Below are positions 1 through 5,011 of a DNA stretch of 5,011 bases, piece by piece. Under the pieces are notes generated by a model. It saw only the letters and a program-made list of their open reading frames with translations, did not search any database and had not been told where the DNA came from. Location: positions 1-5,011 of the forward strand of contig JAKQEZ010000740.1 of NCBI GenBank assembly GCA_029558435.1. The letters run 5' to 3'. A program made the translations under genes and the position numbers. Within the stretch, counting starts at the first letter, position 1. Each line of letters starts with the position of its first letter. This DNA is from Bacteroidota bacterium. GTDB taxonomy: Bacteria > Bacteroidota > Bacteroidia > Flavobacteriales > Crocinitomicaceae.

Positions 1-98
1 AAATTTTCTTCATAATCTTTAGTAACATTAGATGAACACGAAGCTAATGTCAAAGCCAAAAGGATTAATGGTAAATTAATAATTTTTTTTATAATCAT
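1..98 (-). CDS. Probable lipoprotein, N-terminal fragment (cut by window edge)
   Basis: An open frame starts with ATG at 98-96 and runs off the left edge after 32 complete codons. The visible peptide is a textbook lipoprotein signal: a short basic start (MIIKKI), a hydrophobic stretch rich in Leu/Ile, then the lipobox L-A-S-C with the acceptor cysteine at residue 21, followed by a polar region (SSNVTKDYEEN). By known lipobox rules the protein would be cut by signal peptidase II before Cys21, lipidated and held on a membrane facing the periplasm or cell surface. Nothing can be said about its function because the mature domain lies outside the window. The gene sits 34 bp beyond a large imperfect palindrome, on the same strand as the other genes. 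I see no clear Shine-Dalgarno sequence, only an A-rich leader, which is common in Bacteroidota. The frame is short, but the signal pattern is too regular to be chance. Confidence 0.75.
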   Translation of the reverse strand, partial: MIIKKIINLPLILLALTLASCSSNVTKDYEEN

Positions 99-131
99 AG
101 TTTTTAACTTGTTTGTATGCTTAATTTAAAT

Positions 132-269
132 TAGCGGTAACGGTTTTCGGCTTGGCGATGTGGCGGATTTTTAGCACAAAAGTTCAATAGGATTACTGCT
201 GTTGAACCTTGCACAAATGTTTCATAGAAGCACTTCAGCCGCCATATTGCCAAACCGATGTTAGCTGCT
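132..269 (-). repeat. attC-like imperfect palindrome 1 (3' of ABC-F gene)
   Basis: This 138-nt imperfect inverted repeat begins 9 nt after the ABC-F stop codon. The core stem pairs 148-166 with 239-257: 16 Watson-Crick pairs, two G.T wobbles (157/248, 160/245) and one mismatch (151/254) on the plus strand. Near the base there is an asymmetric unpaired zone: 6 nt (142-147) against 2 nt (258-259). The outer arms are TAGCGGTAAC (132-141) and GTTAGCTGCT (260-269); they pair only partly with each other. The apical region is 72 nt (167-238) and contains a smaller hairpin, 179-190 with 199-210, around an 8-nt loop. Size, asymmetry and conserved ends around a variable core resemble integron attC sites, but the ends do not match RYYYAAC/GTTRRRY exactly. 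It could instead be another class of folded mobile repeat. No T-tract follows, so it is not an ordinary intrinsic terminator. The palindrome is directly visible; attC function is inferred. Confidence 0.7.
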
Positions 270-278
270 GTACTTTTG

Positions 279-1865
279 TCAGAGTTGAATGGTCTGCTCA
301 ATTTTTGTCTGTTCTAAAAATGTTTCATCGTGGGATACCACAATTAATGTTCCTTGATATTCGTTGATGGCCGCTGTCAAAATTTCTATGTTTTGAATAT
401 CCAAATTGTTTGTTGGTTCGTCTAAAATTATGATGTCTGGTGATTGGTTATTAATGGTTAAACAACAAAGAATTAAACGCATTTTTTCGCCACCACTCAA
501 TGCACTACAAGATTTATCCCAATCGTCTTTGGTAAATAAAAAACGATTGAGCCTAATTTTTATTTCGTGTTCTTGCAATGCTGAAACGTTGAATTGTTGG
601 GCTTGTTCATATACTTTTAGTTGGTTGTCAATCAACGAATAATCCTGGTCTATGTAAACCGCTTTGTTATCAGCTCGGTATATTTTTCCTGTTTGTGGTT
701 CTAATTTTTCTAAAATTATTTTGATTAAAGTTGTTTTGCCCGAACCATTTATACCTTTCAAAACAAGACGTTCGCCACTTGTGATTTGGAAAGTCAAATT
801 CTCTTTCCACAATGGATGATTTTTGTAACTATAATTGATTTCGTCTGCTTTGATTAGAGTTTTTCCTTTGTGCAAAGCTGAATTGTCAAAGCCAAATTTC
901 ATTTTATCAATGTTGGGCAAAGCCGAACGCAGTTCTTGTAATTCTTCTTTAAGTCCACCAATTTTTTCTGTGTGTACACCTGCTATTTTTGCGGTACTTC
1001 GTTCTGCACTATTTTTCCAAGTATTAGAAACAATCTTTGGAAGTCCAGCTTTACCTAAGCCTTTTTGTGCTCTTATGTCTAATTTTTGTTGTCGCTCCAA
1101 TGTTTCGCGCTCTTTTTCTTTGGCTTTTCGCAATGCTTTTTCTTTGCTTTGTAAATCTTGATTTAAAGCATTGTTTTCTATAAGTTTTTGTTCCATATAA
1201 AAGTCATAATTGCCACCATAAATTGTTATTCCACGTTTGTCTAATTCAGCGACTTTACCTAAAAGGTTCAAAAGTTTTCTGTCGTGGCTTACAATTATTA
1301 AAGTGTTTTGGGTTGATTGAATAAAATTATATAAAAGCTTTCTGCCCGCAACGTCCAGATGATTGCTGGGTTCGTCAAGCAATATCAATTCTGGTTGATG
1401 GATAGAAATTCCTGCAAGGAATACTTTTGTTTTTTGTCCTCCGCTTAATGTTTCCATTTTTTGCATTAAGTCCAAATTGGTTAATTGCCAATATTTCAAA
1501 GCGTCATTACAACGTTCCTCAATCGTCCAATCATCGTCAAGTGTTGAATAATTTTCTTCGGTTACATTGCCGTTAAGAATTTCTTGTAATGCTTTGAGTT
1601 TGTTTTCAACTTTCAAAGCTTGTCCAATAGTGAGATGATTGTATTGACCAAAAATTTGAGGAACAAAATAAGGTTTAGTATCTACAAATAATTGCCCGTC
1701 CAAAGGTTGTAGTTCTTTTGAAATAAGTTTCAATAAAGTAGATTTTCCTGAGCCATTATTGCCGATTAAGGCAATTTTTTCGTGATTGTTTACTGTTAGA
1801 TTGATATTGTCAAACAACAGATTTTTGTTGGGATGTGTATATGAAATGTTCTGTAAAATAAGCAT
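279..1865 (-). CDS. ABC-F family ATP-binding cassette protein (twin ATPase, no membrane domain)
   Basis: This 528-residue protein has two ABC ATPase domains in one chain and no membrane segments, the hallmark of ABC-F proteins. Members bind the ribosome E site and either protect it from antibiotics or relieve stalled translation. Domain 1 has Walker A GNNGSGKST (35-43), signature LSGGQ (140-144), Walker B with LLDEPSNHLD (162-171) and the switch SHD (193-195). Domain 2 has GINGSGKTT (371-379), LSGGE (456-460), LDEPTNNLD (481-489) and SHD (511-513). Both catalytic glutamates (165 and 483) are present, so both sites should hydrolyse ATP. The interdomain linker, about 225-330, is charged and probably helical, with a Lys/Glu-rich stretch near 240-262; this region contacts the peptidyl-transferase area in known members. 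There is no C-terminal extension. The ATG at 1865-1863 is supported by an in-frame TAA four codons upstream and a purine tract (1868-1879). It is flanked by two attC-like palindromes. Whether it confers resistance or is a housekeeping-type factor cannot be decided from sequence. Confidence 0.93.
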   Translation of the reverse strand: MLILQNISYTHPNKNLLFDNINLTVNNHEKIALIGNNGSGKSTLLKLISKELQPLDGQLFVDTKPYFVPQIFGQYNHLTIGQALKVENKLKALQEILNGNVTEENYSTLDDDWTIEERCNDALKYWQLTNLDLMQKMETLSGGQKTKVFLAGISIHQPELILLDEPSNHLDVAGRKLLYNFIQSTQNTLIIVSHDRKLLNLLGKVAELDKRGITIYGGNYDFYMEQKLIENNALNQDLQSKEKALRKAKEKERETLERQQKLDIRAQKGLGKAGLPKIVSNTWKNSAERSTAKIAGVHTEKIGGLKEELQELRSALPNIDKMKFGFDNSALHKGKTLIKADEINYSYKNHPLWKENLTFQITSGERLVLKGINGSGKTTLIKIILEKLEPQTGKIYRADNKAVYIDQDYSLIDNQLKVYEQAQQFNVSALQEHEIKIRLNRFLFTKDDWDKSCSALSGGEKMRLILCCLTINNQSPDIIILDEPTNNLDIQNIEILTAAINEYQGTLIVVSHDETFLEQTKIEQTIQL

Positions 1866-1978
1866 AACTTCTTTCTTTTAAAGATGAATGAATTGGTCAA
1901 ACCATATTGTGATTTACCGTCTTTAATTTGTCTGAAAGAAATTGGTTTTTACATTATTGTCACTTACTTTTTAGTTTG

Positions 1979-1986
1979 CAAATATA
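1979..1986 (-). promoter_or_regulatory. Bacteroidota-type -7 promoter box for the ABC-F gene
   Basis: Read on the minus strand this is TATATTTG, a perfect match to the TAnnTTTG -7 element recognised by the Bacteroidota primary sigma factor. Transcription would begin a few bases downstream, near 1970-1974, giving a leader of about 105-110 nt before the ABC-F start. I do not see a TTTG/TTG -33 element at the usual distance, so the promoter may be weak or activator-dependent. It lies inside the proposed cassette, so the gene would not need an external array promoter. Confidence 0.55.
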
Positions 1987-2022
1987 GGGATTATTTTTGA
2001 GTTCGTAGGGTCTTGTCAGTAT

Positions 2023-2159
2023 AGCAGCTAACGGTTGGCGGTATGAAATCGTTGGGGATTGCGGGCTACTTTCCTGTCCAGTTACACCGAACTTGATGCG
2101 GGGCAGAATGCTTACATAACCACTTAAACCCCAATGTTTTATACCGTATGTTACCTGCT
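2023..2159 (-). repeat. attC-like imperfect palindrome 2 (between helicase and ABC-F genes)
   Basis: This 137-nt imperfect inverted repeat has the same build as palindrome 1 with a different core. The stem pairs 2039-2057 with 2129-2146: 16 Watson-Crick pairs, two G.T wobbles (2045/2140, 2051/2135) and one extrahelical T (2049) on the plus strand. Extrahelical bases on one strand are a known feature of attC sites. The asymmetric basal loop is 6 nt (2033-2038) against 3 nt (2147-2149). The outer arms are AGCAGCTAAC (2023-2032) and GTTACCTGCT (2150-2159), which pair except at one position. The apical region is 71 nt, with a possible 6-bp inner stem (2074-2079 with 2101-2106). The ends TAACGGTT..CGG and ATGTTA.CTGCTG are shared with palindrome 1. 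In gene order it sits 3' of the helicase and 5' of the ABC-F gene, where a helicase-cassette attC would be expected. Confidence 0.7.
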
Positions 2160-2214
2160 GGGCTTTATTCATTTTCATTCTTTTATGTTTGCCAATCTCT
2201 CTGTCAGCGTGGGC

Positions 2215-2278
2215 TTGCAGGCTCTTTTGCAATTTTTGGACAAGCGTTGGCTCGTGCGAATTGCAAATGTGCCTGCAA
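2215..2278 (-). other. Strong stem-loop immediately 3' of the helicase gene
   Basis: Two nested perfect arms are seen: TTGCAGGC (2215-2222) with GCCTGCAA (2271-2278), 8 bp, and TTTGCAATT (2226-2234) with AATTGCAAA (2259-2267), 9 bp. They are separated by a symmetric 3x3 internal loop, and the apical loop is 24 nt. It starts 5 nt after the helicase stop codon. No T-run follows on the minus strand, so it is not a classical intrinsic terminator; it may protect the mRNA 3' end, aid termination, or be a further repeat attached to palindrome 2. Its role is unknown. Confidence 0.55.
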
Positions 2279-2283
2279 TTGGG

Positions 2284-5011
2284 TCAGGCTAACTGCGGTT
2301 CAAGGCATTTTTTTATTTTTTCTTCTATATCTGCCGGGTGGAATGAAACATCCCAATTCCATTTTCCAAATCCACCGTGCGTATTAACTGCTTTTACCCA
2401 TTCATTTAAAAATTCTCGTTTTGTCTGGTTTTGTTGACTGTCAACTCCTTTGGTTTCCAGTATCAAGTATTCACCATTTATCAAACGAATCATAAAGTCA
2501 GGGTAATATTTTCTAATCACTCCGTTGAAATTGTACAGAATGAAAAATCCTAAATGGTCGTTTTTAACGAATGATTTAACCAAGTCCGATTTCTCTAAAA
2601 AGTAGGCTTCGCTTGCTTCCCAACCACTATCATAAACGCAATGGCTAATATGCGATTTATCAAGCCACTCACAAGGTTTGCTTGTGAACCAAGTCCGCAT
2701 ATCGCCAGTTGAACGAATTGGCCGTTCTTTGTCGAAAACAGCCGATAGTTTTTCAGTATTTTCTGCACGAATTTGTGTCCAAATGTGTTGAATTATCTTA
2801 TTCATGTTCAATATGATAAGAATCTTCCGTTTGGAATTGTCTTGATGAAACAAATCGTGTTTTACCGTGATTTTATCCGATTCGATAAACTGCTCAACCA
2901 AACGAACAACTTGTGCTAAAAACACCTCTTTGCTGCCTTTCCAATCAGGTCGTTTTTCAGAATTGTAAATGGTTGAAGCAATCTTAAAAACAATGGTTTG
3001 AACCCTTGTATCTGCGGCAATTTGCTCTAATCCAATAAGCGACTTAACCTTGTCATTTGCTTTGCCCGAAATAATGGCAGCCAATTCCGCTTCGGTGATT
3101 GATTCGTAAGGGTCAATCTCCAAAGTGCGGACTTTGCTCCAATCCAATTGTAAAACTGGACGGTAAACATGGTCAATTCGTAAAATATTAGGCCACGAAA
3201 TTTCGTGTTCAACCTTATCTTGAACCGGTTCAATTTTGGTTTTAGGTGGCGGTGGGGGTGGCGGAGGGCCATCGCCTCCTTCGTGTGGAAGGAATGTAAA
3301 CGGAACACCGAAAATGTTTACATATTCTGCTTCAAATAAGCCATCATCGCCAACATCATAAGAAACACGACGTAAACCACGACCAATAACCTGTTCGCAA
3401 AGTAACTGGCTTGAAAAGGCACGTAAACCCATAATGTGAGTTACAGTTTTAGCATCCCAGCCCTCGGACAACATGCCCACTGAAATCACATTTTGAACTT
3501 GCTCGCCGGGTGCGCCAATTTTACCAACCGAATCAACCGTTTGTCGAAGTAATTCGGCTTGTTGTTTCTTTGTTAGTTTTGGTGCTACTTCTTCGCTTTC
3601 TTCGTCTGTTGTTTCAACTACAACTTGAACTGCTTCGGTTTCCGATTCTGCTTCGTTTAAGACTTTGCTGTCAATTTGCAATGTTTTTTCGGGTACACAC
3701 AATTCAGGAATTAATATTTGATTGTGGTCGAAAGCATATTTTATGCGTGAAGATGTTTCGGTGCGGTTTGCAACGGTAATCATTACTGGCGGTACTTTAT
3801 GGCCAGATTTTTCCCAATCTTTTTTGGCTTCTAACCAATCTTTACCAAGCAAATAGTAAGCATTAATTACCAAATCGGGCAAAGGCTCGGTTTCTTCTGC
3901 TTTACGGTTGATGTCGGCTTTTACTTCATCGTCCATGTAAATATGATAAAGCCTTGATTTTAGTTCTTTGGTACGTTCGCTATCATCACGAACCACCACA
4001 CGAGGGGTTTTTACTAAACCAGACTCAATGGCATCGTTCAAGCCAAAGTCGGAAACAATCCAAGAGTACAACGATTCTTCGGCTGCCTTTTTACCCGAAG
4101 GGGAAAAAGGTGTTGCCGATAAATCGAAACATTTTAAAATTCCACGTTGCTTATGAATCCTATCCAAACCGCCAATCCAAATAGTTGCTTCTTCGGCGCT
4201 GTCTTTATCTGAACCAATGCGTTGGTATTTCCCTTCTGCTTCGGGGTTTACCCGCCAAGCATGATGAGCTTCATCGTTTATAACAATTATATTTCGGGCG
4301 TTTGACATTTCGCCCAAAACTTGCTTCACATAAGCTTCTCCACTTATTTCAATGCGTTGGCGTTTGTCAACGGAACGAAGTTGCCCTTTTTCAATTTTCG
4401 AATCAATTTTTTCTTGCGTGTCCCAAGCCAACGAATGCCAGTTGTGGATTATGATTTTCCCTTGACGAAGTTTGTCCATCAATGAAGCTGGAACAATATT
4501 AAATTCTTCGTAATAGTTTTCTTCATTGGTTGGCAATAATACCTGTAAACGGCTTTTTACTGTTAAGCCCGGCGCAACAATCAAAGCATATTTACTATAA
4601 CGTGCATCGGTTGGGTTGGTAACTTTATTCAAGAAATTCCAAGCAATAATCATTGACATGATAATGGTTTTGCCCGAACCCGTTGCCATTTTGCTACACC
4701 ATCGTTCTATTTCGCCACCATCGCCTTTTATATCAATGCCCACTTTTTCGGCTGCTGGTGCTTCGGTTAGCCAAATTAATGTTTCAATTGCTTCTAATTG
4801 GCAAAAGAAAAAACGTCGGTCTTTGCGTTCTTCGGGGTCTTGCCAATGGTCTAAAAGTCGTTTGGTTATTCCGGTAACTCCGGGATAGCCGGCTTCACGC
4901 CATGCTTTTACTCGTGGTCGAATTTGATTTACTGTGTCGATTTCTACAAAAATACCCGGGTCGTCAAACGCTTTTGAATTGGGCGTAGCCATTACATAGC
5001 CTGCCGGACGG
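2284..5011 (-). CDS. Type III restriction (Res)-like DEAH helicase with PD-(D/E)XK nuclease, 5' end outside window
   Basis: This is an SF2 helicase fused to a nuclease, like restriction subunits of type III and related restriction-modification systems, which move on DNA using ATP and cut unmodified foreign DNA. Residues are numbered from an internal Met at 4992-4990. Visible motifs are a Q-like motif (CQLEAIE, 64-70), Walker A MATGSGKT (102-109), motif Ia region LIVAPGLTVKSRL (137-149), DEAH box (240-243), LSATP (291-295), motif V region SVGMLSEGWD (504-513) and motif VI QVIGRGLRR (534-542). An eight-proline run (576-583) links the helicase core to the C-terminal half. The nuclease is seen as PD (831-832) followed by ETK (846-848), with an upstream WEASE (791-795); all expected catalytic residues are present. 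The frame stays open past the Met to the right edge (codons reading R-P-A-G-Y-V before it), so the real start is probably outside the window. A partner methyltransferase would be expected further upstream. It could also act without a partner; the exact family is my best recognition, not proven. Confidence 0.88.
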   Translation of the reverse strand, partial: RPAGYVMATPNSKAFDDPGIFVEIDTVNQIRPRVKAWREAGYPGVTGITKRLLDHWQDPEERKDRRFFFCQLEAIETLIWLTEAPAAEKVGIDIKGDGGEIERWCSKMATGSGKTIIMSMIIAWNFLNKVTNPTDARYSKYALIVAPGLTVKSRLQVLLPTNEENYYEEFNIVPASLMDKLRQGKIIIHNWHSLAWDTQEKIDSKIEKGQLRSVDKRQRIEISGEAYVKQVLGEMSNARNIIVINDEAHHAWRVNPEAEGKYQRIGSDKDSAEEATIWIGGLDRIHKQRGILKCFDLSATPFSPSGKKAAEESLYSWIVSDFGLNDAIESGLVKTPRVVVRDDSERTKELKSRLYHIYMDDEVKADINRKAEETEPLPDLVINAYYLLGKDWLEAKKDWEKSGHKVPPVMITVANRTETSSRIKYAFDHNQILIPELCVPEKTLQIDSKVLNEAESETEAVQVVVETTDEESEEVAPKLTKKQQAELLRQTVDSVGKIGAPGEQVQNVISVGMLSEGWDAKTVTHIMGLRAFSSQLLCEQVIGRGLRRVSYDVGDDGLFEAEYVNIFGVPFTFLPHEGGDGPPPPPPPPKTKIEPVQDKVEHEISWPNILRIDHVYRPVLQLDWSKVRTLEIDPYESITEAELAAIISGKANDKVKSLIGLEQIAADTRVQTIVFKIASTIYNSEKRPDWKGSKEVFLAQVVRLVEQFIESDKITVKHDLFHQDNSKRKILIILNMNKIIQHIWTQIRAENTEKLSAVFDKERPIRSTGDMRTWFTSKPCEWLDKSHISHCVYDSGWEASEAYFLEKSDLVKSFVKNDHLGFFILYNFNGVIRKYYPDFMIRLINGEYLILETKGVDSQQNQTKREFLNEWVKAVNTHGGFGKWNWDVSFHPADIEEKIKKCLEPQLA

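Larger units (their letters stand above)
141..2031 (-). mobile_element. Candidate integron-like gene cassette carrying the ABC-F gene
   Basis: If the two flanking palindromes are cut like attC sites, between G and TT of the R'-like end, the unit between the cuts is about 1.89 kb. It holds a promoter, a leader, the ABC-F gene and palindrome 1. The main support is that the first bases of this unit (GTTAGCTGCT read on the minus strand, 2032-2023) perfectly complement the outer arm of the unit's own palindrome (AGCAGCTAAC on the minus strand, 269-260). Within the linear sequence, palindrome 1's two outer arms match poorly. Circularising the unit would restore a perfect 10-bp pairing, as expected for a true cassette. 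The unit also has lower G+C than the helicase gene (single 60-base lines counted by eye gave about 30-32% against 38-47%), consistent with a separate origin. No integrase or attI is in the window. An alternative is a transposon-like unit with short terminal inverted repeats (260-274 and 2018-2032, 14 of 15 matching). Confidence 0.42.
1866..2283. other. 418-base gap between helicase and ABC-F genes
   Basis: No convincing gene lies here. From right to left the gap holds a 64-nt hairpin directly after the helicase stop (2215-2278), a T-rich stretch (2164-2190 on the plus strand), the attC-like palindrome 2 (2023-2159), a -7 promoter box (1979-1986) and the ABC-F leader. A 90-codon minus-strand open frame (1960-2232) runs straight through the palindrome, has no recognisable domain and is best seen as a chance frame within repeat DNA. 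Confidence 0.7.

Noticed and set aside
99..131. Promoter for the lipoprotein gene
   Set aside because: The segment is AT-rich, but I find no TAnnTTTG box or paired -33 element, so no promoter is called.
132..269. Palindrome 1 as an intrinsic terminator of the ABC-F gene
   Set aside because: The stem is far too long and has a 72-nt apex, no T-tract follows in the direction of transcription, and the same geometry recurs at 2023-2159. It may still hinder transcription as a side effect.
406..1161. Plus-strand frames inside the ABC-F gene
   Set aside because: They are antisense shadows of a clearly coding minus-strand gene with intact motifs throughout.
260..2032. Simple transposon or MITE with 15-bp terminal inverted repeats around the ABC-F gene
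   Set aside because: It is not fully excluded, but there is no transposase and no visible target duplication, and the repeats are the inner arms of two larger palindromes of matching geometry, which a plain TIR model does not explain.
1960..2232. 90-codon minus-strand open frame across palindrome 2
   Set aside because: It reads through both arms of the palindrome, the promoter and the hairpin region, and shows no recognisable domain. Its length reflects repeat DNA that happens to lack stops. I treat it as a spurious ORF, though it may be annotated as hypothetical elsewhere.
2148..2437. Two overlapping plus-strand frames of about 80 codons
   Set aside because: They overlap the 3' end of the helicase gene and the hairpin on the opposite strand, and look like low-complexity antisense translation with no start-site signal.
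3027..4888. Other frames inside the helicase gene, on both strands
   Set aside because: All lie inside an unbroken helicase/nuclease frame with conserved motifs, and none has a recognisable domain or start signal.
1..5011. CRISPR array, tRNA or rRNA genes
   Set aside because: No regularly spaced direct repeats, cloverleaf-like segments or rRNA-like sequence were seen on either strand.

Overview
The window looks like accessory DNA from a Bacteroidota (Bacteroidetes) genome. The evidence is an AT-rich composition, a perfect TAnnTTTG-type -7 promoter box, weak purine-only ribosome binding regions and a lipoprotein signal with a short LASC lipobox. The phylum is inferred; genus and species cannot be told from this sequence. 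All recognised genes read on the minus strand, so gene order runs from the right edge to the left edge.

Layout in gene order: (1) 5011-2284, a large restriction-type DEAH helicase/nuclease (type III Res-like), open at its 5' end at the window edge. (2) 2283-1866, a 418-base gap holding a 64-nt hairpin just after the helicase stop, a 137-nt imperfect palindrome (2023-2159), a -7 promoter box and the leader of the next gene. (3) 1865-279, a complete ABC-F family twin-ATPase. (4) 278-99, a second 138-nt imperfect palindrome (132-269). (5) 98-1, the first 32 codons of a probable lipoprotein.

The most notable signal is the pair of palindromes on either side of the ABC-F gene. Both are about 137 nt long, with a stem of about 19 bp, a 71-72 nt apical region, an asymmetric unpaired bulge near the base and conserved outer ends (TAACGGTT..CGG on one side, CCG.ATGTTA.CTGCTG on the other). 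Their stem cores are unrelated in sequence. The outer arm of the palindrome just after the ABC-F gene is a perfect 10-nt complement of the facing arm of the palindrome just before it. This is the relation expected if the ABC-F gene plus its 3' palindrome were once a circular integron-type cassette. I infer that the region is an integron-like cassette array without a visible integrase, carrying a restriction enzyme, an ABC-F ATPase and a lipoprotein. The sites do not fit the classical attC consensus exactly, so they may be a divergent attC family or another folded-DNA mobile repeat.

Functionally, the helicase/nuclease is probably the restriction subunit of a phage-defence restriction-modification system whose methyltransferase would lie beyond the right edge. 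The ABC-F protein probably acts on the ribosome, in antibiotic protection or translation-stress rescue. There is no sign that the two work together; they look like independent passengers of one accessory region.
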